From Pseudoips prasinana (taxonomy: Eukaryota > Arthropoda > Insecta > Lepidoptera > Nolidae), in NCBI GenBank assembly GCA_951640165.1, contig OX621234.1:27160549-27224548 (forward strand): 64,000 nucleotides of DNA, given 5' to 3'. Under the pieces are notes generated by a model. It searched no databases. It was not told the origin of the DNA and saw only the letters and a program-made list of their open reading frames with translations. Below, one piece after another: positions 1-11,925 of the stretch. Numbering within the stretch: the first letter of the stretch is position 1; each line of letters starts with the position of its first letter. A program made the translations under genes and the position numbers.

Positions 1-13
1 ATAGGAGAAACAT

Positions 14-112
14 GTTCATGCACACAAATATCTGTCCTGGTTAGGAGCCGAACTCACGACCTCTGGCGGGAAAAGCAAGCATTTGCCAACCATGCCAACA
101 GGCCCGTACATA
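14..112 (-). repeat. tRNA-derived SINE fragment (family B)
   Basis: Read on the minus strand, this piece has a tRNA-like head with a degenerate B box (complement of gccgaactcac) and a conserved segment about ancaaatatctgtcc. The same arrangement recurs at 15,905-16,055. It is a degraded copy with no coding capacity. Edges are approximate. Confidence 0.55.
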
Positions 113-117
113 TTTTG

Positions 118-300
118 CCTCTTTTTTAAGACAACGCCCACACTGCGATATCTAATCCCTGTGTCGCGGGGTACTTTACAAACATGTAATAGACGGACAC
201 ATATTACGTCCAGACTCTGAACAACTATTTATGGGTCACACAAATAGTTAGTTACGCGACATGAAGTGGCGAGGCGACTGTCTTAGCGGCTGCGCCACAC
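118..300 (-). repeat. SINE family A, copy 1 (degraded)
   Basis: This stretch shares long blocks with 3,985-4,160 and 14,337-14,500: an aagacaacg start, ctaatccctgtg, ggggtactttacaaacat, attacgtccagac and caactatttatgggtcaca. The B-box end seen in the other copies is disrupted here. Orientation is taken from the other copies, whose tRNA-like B box reads on the minus strand. Confidence 0.65.
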
Positions 301-309
301 GTGCAGTCG

Positions 310-330
310 AATATATATATATATATATAT
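310..330. repeat. (AT)n microsatellite
   Basis: A run of about ten AT dinucleotides directly follows the SINE copy. Confidence 0.9.
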
Positions 331-344
331 AAGCAATAAAAAAA

Positions 345-1125
345 TAGTTATGTAAGTATATATTATATAAAATAAGAATTACCCACTATTTTAATGGAAA
401 CAAATATGTAAAAAGACCGATATTTCGGGGAAAACTATTGTTAAATTAATGAATAAGAACAATATTAACACGCTAAGTTGTTCTTACAACAGCTTTAATG
501 GTGGTTGACTTAGTAATTCAAAAAGCAATGTAGATTTTAGAGGAGAATAATGCTATAATAATAAATATAAGTCAGTTTAATTAGCACCCATATGAAATAT
601 ATCGCAGTTTTATTTCATTAATTATAAAACATTAAATTTCAGTTAAAATATTTGAAAATTAACATTATTTCCAACGATTATATATATGTTGTAAATATTT
701 TTACTTTGTTTGGTGATCCAATTTTCGGGAGACTTCTATTATTTTGAAACCTAATAAAATTAATTGTTGATTGATATTATTTCCAAGTAATTTTTTTGTC
801 ATTAATATTTAGAAAATCGTTTTAATATTTAGTATTCATTGATTTAATTTAGGTGTCTGGTAAATAGGTCATTGACATTTATTAGTTTATTGACAATATA
901 ATAGCCAAAATAAAGTAGATCACATGGTATTATAACCTTAAACACGTCAAAGGAACACGTTATAAAGCATATAATATGTTTTCTTGACAAAATTGAGAGA
1001 TCATTGATGCGTATATTAAGAGTAGGTACACAAGTCCAACACGCATTCATAGTGTTCGAACACTGTATAGTTTCAAAATGTATAAGTATATTTTCTGACA
1101 CTGTTTCAGTGAATTTTAATTAGTT
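345..1125. other. AT-rich stretch with no recognised feature
   Basis: I see no conserved coding segment, splice-bounded exon or repeat here. The only open frame of note (844-1101, minus) is AT-rich and resembles no family. Confidence 0.6.
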
Positions 1126-1129
1126 GTGT

Positions 1130-2345
1130 GTTAGTTGAAAATTAGTGACTGGCCTGAAACCCGCTCCAATGCAGAATCTGCGTTGAAAATAGTTTCTGAG
1201 TGGTTATCAAATAATTTGCTTACCCTGAACATGGACAAAACAAAATTTATCACATTCTCTCCACGCATCATTTCTCAACCTGCATCACCCTTCGCTTTGA
1301 CTATCCACAATTGCCAGTCCGCAATGAATAATAACTGCTGTTGCAAATCTATCTCGCGAACAAATAGTATAAAATACTTAGGCGTAACAATTGAAAGCAC
1401 TATGTCCTGGAGCGATCACATCGGGTCTTTGCTTGCACGAGTTAGGAAATTAATATTTGTTTTTATAAAATTAAGGTCATCAGCGGATCTGCCTACGCTT
1501 AAAACAGTCTACTATGCTCTGGCAAATTCCATCTTAAGCTATTGTATAACCATATGGGGTAGTTCTGGAAAGTGCTTAATGCTTCGTTTAGAAAGAGCGC
1601 AGAGATCGGTTCTGAAAGTCATGTCGCACAAACCAGTCCGTTTTCCAACCGACGAACTGTATGCTCTATTGCAAATTCCTAGAGTAAGGCAAAGTTTTCT
1701 TCTGAACTCAGTCTTACGAAAACATACAGAACTTGGTTTCGACAAGTGTTTTAGCAACCAGAGTAAGCACAAACGTAGACCTGTTAAAGCATGCCCTGTA
1801 GTACCAGCTAACATCGTAATAGTCAGGCGACAATACTACTTTATAAGCTCAAGATTGTATAACCACGTAAATGGGATTTTGAACATCTATCCCCTTCCTT
1901 CACGTGAGTGTAAATCAATAACACATAAGTGGCTCAGTTCCTTGACGTACGAAGAACTCGAACATCTTGTAACCATCTAAAAATCCCTTTCATTTCCCAC
2001 TCCCTTCCAAACCACATAAACGAAATAACATACATATACACATACTCTCACTCCCACTCTCGTACACACATACATTCATGCTACATACACACTTAGACAT
2101 GCATAAACAATTTAATTTTAGTAATTTAATTTAATAATATTTTGTAATAATAATTTATAGTGCTTAAGATATTTTATTTTCTAAATTTTGTTTTATAACG
2201 TTCATTATCTGGAACGCTAGTCTACCCTCTTGGAGGTGGGCGCTAATGGCTGCGACACAGTATTCCATACTAATGCGGTTGTTAGCGAACTAAAAAATGT
2301 TGTAATCTGTTTTTGTTCCAATAAATATTTGTATTTGTATTATTT
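1130..2345 (+). mobile_element. 5'-truncated LINE, reverse transcriptase C-terminal part with 3' UTR
   Basis: An open frame of 281 codons (1135-1980) matches the end of a non-LTR retrotransposon reverse transcriptase. It has LNMDKTKFITFS, the YLGVTIESTMSWSDHI block after the palm, YCITIWG and LERAQRSVLKV. The polymerase palm with its catalytic aspartates is missing, so this is a dead 5'-truncated insertion. After the stop comes about 360 bases of 3' UTR ending near 2,330 in a (TATTTG)n-like tail just after AATAAA. The arrangement IWG / ERAQR / VRQSF is shared with the minus-strand copy at 42.1-43.1 kb, so both belong to one clade without an obvious RNase H. Exact clade is not assigned. The long intact frame suggests recent insertion. 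Confidence 0.85.
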
Positions 2346-2586
2346 GTAATTCGTTTAGAGATTATACTTGGCTAAAACCCACATGTTCTGAAATTATATA
2401 TGTCACCGTAAAATTATAAATACCGTTATATGACAATATATCTTGCGAGATTGTGCTATGTCCAAAGATTGTGAACCGTAACATACTTATTATTTTTTAG
2501 CAAAAATGTACTGTTATGAAATAAATATGGTTAGCTTAGGTTAGAACTGTGACCACTAAGGTTCATCCACTAAGTTCACAGTAAGC

Positions 2587-2666
2587 ACACACCAGTCGGG
2601 CCTTCGGTATATATGACCTAATGGAGGGCCATTAGGTCATATATACCGAAGGCCCGACTGGTGTGT
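2587..2666. repeat. 38-bp near-perfect hairpin
   Basis: The left arm from acacaccagtcgggcc to cctaatgg is mirrored by the right arm from ccattagg to ggcccgactggtgtgt, around a 4-base loop (aggg). The arms pair essentially without mismatch. It lies in otherwise featureless AT-rich DNA and is probably a young inverted-repeat element or a microRNA-like foldback. Confidence 0.9.
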
Positions 2667-2669
2667 AAT

Positions 2670-3984
2670 GGCCTTGTATACTTTTAAGATATGTCCATTT
2701 CAGTGATAGTTCATTGGAACTTAAAAAAATCATCTCGAAAGAAACATTGTTGAAATACATTCGCGATTTTTAGTAGTGGAAACGACGACTCGTTTAATAA
2801 ATTAAAATAAACTTTAGCTTATTTTTTATCTAAATTCTTCTTGAGTTTCGTACTCAAAGGGTGCCAACGTTACTAAGCATTCGCTGTCCCTCCGCCCATC
2901 AGTCTGTCTGTCAGCCAGCTGTATCTTATGGACCGTAATAGGTAGACTGCTGAAATTTTCACAAAACGTGTATTTTTTGTTAAATAAAACTAGTAATCTT
3001 ATAAGAACTATAATAGAATGAGCTACAATGACTATAATAAATGACGCTGTAACGTAAATGCAGGAAATTATGTTGCTCCGAGTTAAATATTTTTTCATTA
3101 TAGGGAATATAGTGTTTGAAAAGTAATTAATAGTGTATATAAGTCAATTCGAATCGCAAAACTGCCTGTGTGATTGTTCGCATTTCTGTTTCGATTGTTG
3201 GCTAGATAATTATAATCTACAAATAAATATTTCTTAAACTAAGATAATGAAATCTAGCCCACGGAAGCGAAATCAGACTGACCTCAAGATTAAATATAAT
3301 AATAGTTTAGTGAAAGTTTTTTCATAATTTCTCGTAATTTAAGGTGATATAAAATTAAACTCGAGAGTGAATATGGATATCTTCTGTAAAAAATAAGCAA
3401 ATCAACATACGCACTTTCCAAGTTAATACCGTACTGGTACAAACTTTTAAAGTGCGTATGTTGATTTGATTACTCTCCGCCTATCGTGGCCTAATGTTGC
3501 CAATATTAAGCTTCAGAGTCATTTTTTAAGGAAACGCAACTGACAAAGAATCTTAACAAAAGTAGAAAGAGTTTGTGAACTTTCGAAATATTCAACGACG
3601 GAAGTGTTATATATTTCATACCACGATGTTTGTAAAAACAAATCCTAGTTTATTTCCAAAATTAGGTGATAATGTCGTTAGAACGCTAGAAAACCAAGCT
3701 ATAACAATACAATACGATACATATGTACATATAAACGGTACATTTTAAATTCGTTTAATTTCTCATTATAATCGACATATTGCATATGACTGGGTGATTA
3801 CAATATTTCTGATTTTTAAGCAATACATTTTATTTTAGAGATAATTGACATTTATTTTTTTATACATCCATGGAAAATATTGTATTTCTTTTAAGTTGTA
3901 ATGTATCTAATTTAATATCATTCTATTTGATTTATATTAAAAAATCTATGCTTATTAATTATTTTATTAATGTTTATGAATATT
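2670..3984. other. Gene-free stretch with one hairpin
   Basis: The only structure I find is an inverted repeat, 3398-3417 against 3449-3468 (caaatcaacatacgcacttt and its complement), with a 31-base loop. The frame at 2826-3098 (minus) has no recognisable domain. Confidence 0.65.
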
Positions 3985-4160
3985 TTTTTAAAGACAACGT
4001 TCGCATCTGGAAATCTAATCCCTGTGCCACGGGGTACTTTACAAACATATAATAATTATAGACGGCACCAATTACGTCCAGACACAGAGCAACTATTTAT
4101 GGGTCACACAAATAGTTGTCCGGCGTGGAAATCGAACCCAGTACAAGAAGCGGCGAGGCG
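3985..4160 (-). repeat. SINE family A, copy 2
   Basis: This copy aligns with copies 1 and 3 over the blocks aagacaacg, ctaatccctgtg, ggggtactttacaaacat and attacgtccagacac. It ends in a minus-strand tRNA-like B box (complement of aaatcgaaccca). The short plus-strand open frames across it are incidental. Confidence 0.75.
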
Positions 4161-4309
4161 ATAAACAGAAAATGTAACATAAAAATAAAAATATGTGCAC
4201 GCTTTAACGGCATAATGTAATTAAATTTAATTTTCTTTACATGTTGCGTGCTATATTGTGTATACTCACGTTTGATAAATAAATGATCTAATCTGACTCT
4301 TATCCAACC

Positions 4310-4460
4310 TGAATCTAAAGAGACAAGATTTTTCTATGAGTTGGCTCAATGACTGGGAAGCCATCATCCGGCGGAGATCGTACCATCACCCGCTATTCGC
4401 TAGATCCAAATTGAGAATTCCCATACTAACCCTCGTACAGTCGATGTAGGTGCCGTTCAT
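4310..4460. repeat. Dispersed repeat (family C), partial
   Basis: The segment cgctagatccaaattgagaattcccatactaaccctc resembles ggtagatcaaatttaggattcccttgctaacaccc at about 58,690-58,725. In both, a cgtccggcgg-like or catccggcgg-like block lies upstream. It is non-coding. Confidence 0.4.
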
Positions 4461-5335
4461 CCACTTTGTTTCTAGAATAGCCTATAGAAATGTTTACAGT
4501 TGCATGTGCAAGCCAATATCATATTGAAAATATTTCCCAAACTATCATTAAATATATAAAATACATGCAATGATCGGTAAATGTTTGTACTGAAATATAT
4601 AAACACATTTGTTTGTTATAGAAAGTATAAGAAAGTGCGCCACTCATGGGCATAATTATTCCAATTTTTAGACTTTTTAGACTTAAAAGTGTGTGACATT
4701 TAAGGTAGAGACCAATTACAAGGTTGTGCACCAAGCAACCGACCAAACCAGCTTGTAGACCTCTGAGCCAAGTAATTAATACGGAGGCTTCATTAGTTTT
4801 CCGCTAAACAATTCACTTGTAAAAAAGTGTTGCTCTAATTGTCTGTACACTGGAACGAGTTAATCATCTTTCTCTATTGTGAAATTGGCATACCTAGAAT
4901 AAAATATCCTTCATTGAAAACTTGAAATACCAAATCGTTAGACTAGTTTTCAGTTTCGGCTCGTTGTTTTATAATAATTTATCACTTTAAAAAACAGGCT
5001 TTCGGTATTTTGATTGTATTAGATTAATTTTGCTATTGAAGTTTTGTATGTATAAATACTGGTGGATACTAGTAATAGATCACATACAAAATACATAATC
5101 ATACATAAAATAAAAAATATGTATAATTTTTACATGGAGCCCGGATGTTATGCAACAGAAACAAACAATATATGTAGTTATAATTGGTAAAAGATTCCTT
5201 AAATAAAAAAAACGGCTTGATTGATTTCGTATTTGAACTGGGTTAAATTAAATAACCCACTGCCACTTCACAAAGAGTAAAAGAATGGTTTTAGATTACA
5301 TTGACAGGTGATGCATAACCGTATTTAATTAATTC
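4461..5335. other. No recognised feature
   Basis: AT-rich DNA. I see no conserved coding exon, RNA gene or clear repeat. Confidence 0.55.
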
Positions 5336-5339
5336 AACC

Positions 5340-5530
5340 TATAAGGTAGTGCTTTGTAACCCGGTGGTTGTGGGTTCACTTTGTATTGAAACAAAGACTC
5401 CTTACGGAGTCTGGTTGTTAGCGGGAATACCTTACGTGACTCTTTGAGCACGTTAAGCCGTAAGTCTCGGAGAGTACATCTGTAACAATCGTGACAGATC
5501 TGTAGAAGCCTAGCTTAATCTAAGGCCTCG
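5340..5530. repeat. Dispersed repeat (family D), partial
   Basis: It contains gcacgttaagccgtaagtc, a block common in lepidopteran interspersed repeats. It resembles the 62,100-62,340 copy, which reads gtacgttcagctatcggt at the same place. It has no coding capacity. Confidence 0.5.
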
Positions 5531-7080
5531 TCTAACCGTCTTTATTACTGGTTGCATCTGAGTATTAGGAGATATTTTTAACGTGTCTGTTCGTAAAGTC
5601 TACGAATTATTAATAAATCAATAGGTATTTTAAATAGAGCAGATGTAGCAAATTACTATATTACAATTGTTTTGTACCGTTATCATGCAAACCAGATCAA
5701 CATTTTGTATACAGATTAAATTTTGCAAATGCCTACTTTCACTCTTCACAATAGTTAGCCAGCGTCTTAAGCACCGTGCAGCCAAAACCATCGCTCATCG
5801 CAAATGTCAATCAAGAAATTGAATGCGTGAGCGCACTATTTCCTACTTTATTATTATTACGTTAACACGCAATCTTAACGTCAAGTTTAAAATCGTTTTC
5901 TTTCATTAAGGGTCCGGTGAACGGTGCCTTTCTTATACAATCGCAATAAAAATATCGTAATTAAACGCTGCTTCAATCATAAATAAAAACCATGAACCAA
6001 TATTATTATTGCCAATTAAATATTTTGAGAACCAAAAATTTACATGTAGTAAATCTTGAATGATTTTATGCGATAATAGAAATTATATTTAAAAAGAAAT
6101 ACTTTTTCTGATAACGGCTGCGGCTTCTCTCAGGTATGTTTGGTTATTATAATTTTATACCATTATTCGCAATACAAAACTTAAATCTAATGTTATAAAT
6201 TGGAAATCATAAATTTAATCGTCCGGCGGGTCTGGACTCAGGACGGCAATCAATGCCGATGGATCACACCTAATTTCTCCCAACGGGTCTTAGCTTGGTA
6301 ATGTTATTAAAATGTTTATTAAAGTCTAAATATATAAAATAGAGACAACAGATGATTTTGCAATACTTCAACTATATTTCGATTTAACGATAATTCCAAC
6401 CGTAAATGGGTGAAATGGGTAATAAAGTTTGTAGGTTACTCCGAGAGCGGATGTCCAGTACGGATACACTTAAATTTCGCTTAGTGCCTATTATATATAA
6501 TAATTTATTTTTTATTAAACAAGACGACATTACACCATTTAGAATTACAAAAAACACCTCACACTAGGCGGGGCCTGTTTTGTGAGGAGTTTTCCTTAAT
6601 TAAATACATTGCAGAATATGTAGTGTGTGGTACCATGCTTAAGATAAGTATATAAATTATTATATCTATTTTGGTAACTAACATTTATTTAACAATTTTC
6701 AAAAAGTCTTCCGTTTGTTTATACGACCAATGCAACAAAGTAGAATAAACGTTTTTTCTTAGCTTCGATATGTGATAGAAATATTATTTTGCATAGTTTA
6801 TTGAATCTGTTATACAGGAATGGTTTCATAAAAGACGTTGTCCGGTGAAGCAATGAAAGCTTTCTATGCTAACTGTTAACTTCATGTAAAAAATATGAGA
6901 TTTATAACTTGTCAAGTTAGAAATCACATATTTGAAAATAGCTAATAATTTTATATGACGGGCTTGGCTTATAAGTACAGTCAACCTCCATGACCCTTTG
7001 TTCGCATTTATATCTATAAAATGGCTTTTCTGATCTCAATTGGATGAAAGGCCCGCGCTTTTGCGTATAAACGTAGAGAT
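5531..7080. other. Gene-free stretch with a family C fragment
   Basis: The block cgtccggcgggtctggactc (about 6,220) resembles cgtccagcgggtccagaatc at 58,610. Nothing else is recognised. Confidence 0.45.
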
Positions 7081-7084
7081 CCAC

Positions 7085-7150
7085 TTGCACAAAATCCATA
7101 AAAGTTAGTAGCCGCCAGAGTCGAGGATCGAACCCCAAAGGAAGTGCTCT
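7085..7150 (-). repeat. tRNA-like B-box fragment of a SINE
   Basis: On the minus strand this reads ggggttcgatcctcgac, a good RNA polymerase III B box and T-arm, without a complete cloverleaf. I read it as a SINE relic, not a tRNA gene. Confidence 0.5.
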
Positions 7151-7289
7151 CCAGCGTTAGTGTAGTTTTATTTCATAGACGGCTTGGGCCCATGCTAGGT
7201 GAACTGTAATCGTCTTGTAAAAATGCAGTCACTGAAGGTCATACTAGGCCAATCCATGATCGGTTTCGTTTTAGTTTAGTCAGTGCGAA

Positions 7290-7618
7290 TGCGTCAGACT
7301 CACCTGCAGACACTTTTTGCGGATGGCATGCGTAGGCAATTTCCCTATTTCCATGTTTTATTTCTTGATAAGGCAGGAGGAATTCCTACGCATGCCACCC
7401 GCAAAAAGTGTCGGGTGCGGGTGGGTATGTCGGGCTCGCACCGACTAAACCTCACCTGCCGTGGAATTCTCTTGGCGGCTGATGTAGGAGCCCAGGGAAC
7501 GTGGGTATGCTGCTCTAGTGCCCTCCTTTTGCGCCATATCCTAGATGTTCGGGACACGTACCCTGGGTGGGCTCTGGATTGTCCTCCCCTATTGCCGAAT
7601 CTTGCCAGTCCGGCACAG
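7290..7618. other. GC-rich block with long inverted repeat, host of an LTR insertion
   Basis: This stretch is clearly more GC-rich than its surroundings. It holds an imperfect inverted repeat: cactttttgcggatggcatgcgtagg (about 7309-7334) against cctacgcatgccacccgcaaaaagtg (about 7385-7410). The open frames across it on both strands look incidental. It is interrupted at 7,618 by the solo LTR, and 7,966 onwards is its continuation. It may be part of an older mobile element; family unknown. Confidence 0.5.
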
Positions 7619-7965
7619 TGTTAGATAATAGATACTCGTACTCTCTCTATGTATCAATCACCTTGTTTTGTACATCATATTCTTGTTTACTAGTTCCTAA
7701 TGACTTTTGTATAGTTAACAATCACTTAAGATGTTTTGACTCTAAGCTTATGTTTGTATAGTAAATAGTCTCTAATGTACCTTAAGGAGGAGGAATATAC
7801 TCCTCCCTATAAATACCCTACTGCTGTTATTTTACATTCATTCTATTCCTGACTTACATTCTGTAACTTACAACGTAATTGTATTATTTTTAACTTCTAC
7901 TTCTTTATATTATAATTTTAATAAATAGTTTTTAAAAAGACTACTTTTGCCTTTGCCATGTAACA
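7619..7965 (+). mobile_element. Solo LTR (347 bp) with ACAG target duplication
   Basis: The element begins TGTTAG and ends GTAACA. It is flanked by acag on both sides (7615-7618 and 7966-7969), a 4-bp target site duplication. Inside are a TATA-like box (ccctataaatacccta, about 7806) and, near the 3' end, AATAAA (about 7920), the order expected for a plus-strand LTR promoter and polyA signal. No internal gag-pol region follows, so this is what remains after LTR-LTR recombination. A 4-bp duplication suits Gypsy/Ty3-type integrases, but the superfamily is inferred. Confidence 0.8.
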
Positions 7966-7969
7966 ACAG

Positions 7970-10900
7970 CGACACAAAAAGAATTGGAACTTTAACTCAA
8001 TCAAAGTTTAATGTCCCAATATTATGACAGCTAAATCATAAATTAAGCAAACTAAGTCACATAAGACCTTAAGATTGCATAACTACACAAAAAATTGCTT
8101 ATTGATAGCACCATGATAGGTGCTCACTTACCTTACCATAAATGAAAACATAACATTCGGTTTATGTAATCAGCAAGCTTCTACATTCGACTGTGTCAAT
8201 AAGGCGATTAGAGCTCAAAGTCTCTTCGTCCCTTTTTATTTACGTCTTAGCAGTATAACTTTGTTATTAGGCTTTATGTTGACAAATAAACACTATAATT
8301 TTTCGAAGATAACTTACCATTTGTGCCTTATTAAGAGTTTTTACTCTCAGCGGTAAATAGATCACTGACGCTGCTACTCAGGTCAGTGACCTACTTAACT
8401 CAGAGAGTAAACAAACAAATTGATAATTGTGTCTACAGTTTAGTTGAGCTGTAATTGCACTTCTCGTCCTGGCCAATTTCCTTATTACTGCCGATTGATA
8501 CAGAAGTCGTCGAAAATCATTCGAGTTCATTTCGAGATAGACATAAATGAAAATTTGTAGCTGGGTTTAATTCGCATTGTATTAGGTAAATAAGAATGAT
8601 ACTTATTATGCTTGCGTAACGTTTTGTAAATTAGTATAATTAGTGTTTTACTTCGAACCTTTTTTACAATAACTGATTTGAACGGAGCATTATACAAAAA
8701 ACATTTCCATAAAATACAATAAAAACAGTAAAAGTAATCCTTTTTTTTGGGAAAGTTTCCATATAAATTTTGTTCAAATCCGTTGTTTTTAAGAAATTTT
8801 TAAGCCTATTTAATGTTTTTTTAAAGGAATTCATCGATTCGATAATTGTAAAATCGATTCACGAACAACGGAGAAACAGCGTAAAACACCATACAAAGAA
8901 CCATACAGTTGAATTGATTGAAGCATCTGTACAACTGATATGTAGTATTGGAACTTACCTCCGACGTTCGTAATTACACTTCCGTTCTTCAACGGACAAC
9001 ACGTAGGGCAGTAATTTAATTAAAATGCAATCCAGTGTCCCTGATTCTACGTTCCACTAAACAAATTTAGTCATTACATTACTAATAGAGTTCTTTTAAA
9101 TTAAACTCGGAATTTTTGATTTGTCATTTTAATAAGCCGCTCGGGTCAGTTATACTTTGTTTCATGTGATCTATAATTAATAGAAACATTTGCATATATG
9201 TATTAACTTTTACTCTAAATTAGACAATATTTGCTACTACTTACTTGTAAATTTTTAATTTAATAATTTGTGATTATTTAACGGACAGTGATTTCAATTT
9301 CTTGCAAACCGTAATTAACTCAACAATTAATAAATTGCCAGCTTAGCGTCTCGTTACAAAATGATCAAAAAGAACCTCAATGGCGCGAGTCAGTCAGTCC
9401 GTCCATGGTCGTAGATGTATGTATATCTCACAAACTGAAGTGGCTAGCTAAATTATGAAAAGATGTTTTAAATTCAACTTACCCAATGGTGATATTATTG
9501 AAAGGCCCTAGTGTATTATGTGTGTAGTAGAAAGTTACGTCTGGGATTTAAAATTATTAAATATATACATGAATATAAAGCAAAATAAACTTATTTTGTA
9601 ACACACAATCTTCTTAAAATGTTTAATAACAAATGAAGTAATATGATTCAGTTTTTAATGGTGTGAAACTTAATACTTTTTAGGTATTTCTATAGACCCA
9701 AAAACGGAGTGCGATTCATATATAGAAAGCACGGAACACTCAGTGCACGGGTCTGATTCGCACATGGCTTAATTTTTATTTGTAATTCCCTTCACTATAG
9801 AATGTTCAAATAGTGGTTAGTTGATGACGGAGGTAATTTTCGTCCAATTTATTATATAATCTAACGCGTTATACAAAGTTGGTGTTATAAACTTATAGTG
9901 GAGACCCAGAAAGTTATGATGGAACGAGACATTAGCATAGAATTTTATAATTTATTTGCGTTTTTCAACACATCATTCATTAATTCTATGATTAATTAAT
10001 GTTACGGTGCGTAGAGGAGAACTTGGTCATGGTACGAACTACATATTTATTACGTCTATGCAATAAGTGTTTATTAGTAGTATGTTAGTTAAAAACAGCT
10101 TTTAACTGTAATAAGAACAGAAATAATAACTATTATAATTTTATATATTTAACGACGGACAGCAGTGGGCGGTATCGTATAATAATAAGTCGAAAAACAC
10201 TTGCACTAATTTAATATAATGGTGTCTTTGTACCGTTACATAGAATGATTTTTCACACATCAGGATTACATTAAAATACCTATTTTTCTATACCATTTCT
10301 ATTAGGACTCCCAGTTTAACTTGCTTCTGCTTCTAGAACGCTTTGAGTTCGACACCCATGTAGAACTAGTTAGCTTAAACTTTAGACCAGGTATTGGATT
10401 ATATTATTACGCTTCTGACTGACTGTAACAATATTTTCCTTGAAGAAATATTTAAAGGGGTTTATCTAAATGAACCCCTTTAAATATTTATTTAAAGGTC
10501 TAAACGCACCTCATTTTAATATTCGTACTAACTTACTTCCTAACACAATCATCATTCTTTTATCGCGTTTAGCGGAATGTCAATAATATATTAATGAAGA
10601 AGATAAATGTCTATAGTTGCTCACTAATTGCACTTACTTAATATACATACCTAGTTATTACGTCCAGTAATATTTACGCAAGATTAATAATAATAATATG
10701 TAACACAATTATATCATACCTTTATTCATATATGTAAGAAAATAAAAAAGGAATATCTAACTTTCTATTCCGTTACGTGGAGGCGCCGTAGTTTTCTTTC
10801 CTTTTTCTAAACACAGTGGAGATCTATTCTGATTGTGGGTAAAGTACATGATACTTTGTTTTGGTCGTGCCTAAAACAAAAAATATGCCGCTCGAATCTC

Positions 10901-11180
10901 GACCGCTCAAATGTAATTAAGGGACTGACAACTGACAAATTGCTATCTTTTGCAAGTTTCGAGCTCATACTACATGTAAATTCTTATTAATACCTAGGGC
11001 ATTATATCCATAGACTAAGTCTTTGTTGCCCTAGATCTGTTAAAAACAATTGTATGTTTTCTGCAATTAATAATTTTGTCCAATTAACTCAGAACTCGTT
11101 TTGTCAGTTTTACTATCAGACTGACGTGTAAAGTAACGTCTTAAATATATGGACGCTTACAAATATTATATAACCGATTC
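7970..11180. other. Gene-free AT-rich stretch with one hairpin
   Basis: The only clear structure is an inverted repeat at 10446-10462 / 10473-10489 (aaatatttaaaggggtt and its complement, 10-base loop). The frames at 8120-8356 and 8770-8973 have no recognisable domain. Confidence 0.55.
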
Positions 11181-11184
11181 TAAG

Positions 11185-11320
11185 GGCGTTTGTGCAACAA
11201 CACCGATATATATTCTTGACCAACCAATATGATAAGACATTGGTTACCTTACTCCCAACGTATACGGCATCAAAAACTCAGACACTAGGGTAACCTATGC
11301 CCGTACCTATAATTATAAAT
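11185..11320. repeat. Dispersed repeat (family D), 3' part
   Basis: The block cagacactagggtaacctatgcccgtac matches ctgacactagtgtaaccactacccatac in the family D copy at 62,300-62,330. Confidence 0.5.
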
Positions 11321-11639
11321 ATCAAATTAACTTATATCATGCAGGACATTCTCCTATTCGTGCCTATAAGTTTTACATTATTTGCTCTTATAAACAGTAA
11401 ACTAGCATAGAAGCTTTGCGTTTTAAAATTTAAAACTATTTACGTGATTTCCAACTTATTATATGTTTAATTATTCAAAAATACAAAGATTGACAACACA
11501 CCTACTTATGTAATATATCCAAGACCAAGAAGAATATCGCCACCCCATCCCGGGGGCATAGGAGTTGTTCCGAGTTAATATACATTTATATATCAGAGAT
11601 CGTTCTTCTAAGTACTATTGCCATCATACTGTTATTGCA

Positions 11640-11925
11640 TATCGCCTTAAAAGATGAACAAAATCAAACCCCCAGACCCCGACAGCCCTGCTATTCCCAG
11701 GTGTGGTAACAGCGGGGCAGGGGTTGCTAAGAATCCTCGGCAGATGCCGCGTTACCAACACTGACTTCTTCTGGCCCTGGCAAGTTTCAACACTCGTCCA
11801 CTGCAGTCCGACAAGAAGATAATCTAATTGGAGGAAGAATTGCCCAGGGTTCCATTGGGTTACTATTCCAGAATTATAAACCATCTCACTGCCAAGCCAT
11901 CTTTGAGAGTTGTTTTTGAGAGTCA
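11640..11925. other. GC-richer segment adjoining an RTE relic
   Basis: A 100-codon open frame runs on the minus strand (11,624-11,926), but its protein is not recognised. The base composition stands out from the flanks and it abuts the plus-strand RTE coding remnant. It may be a rearranged part of that element or another element. Confidence 0.35.
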
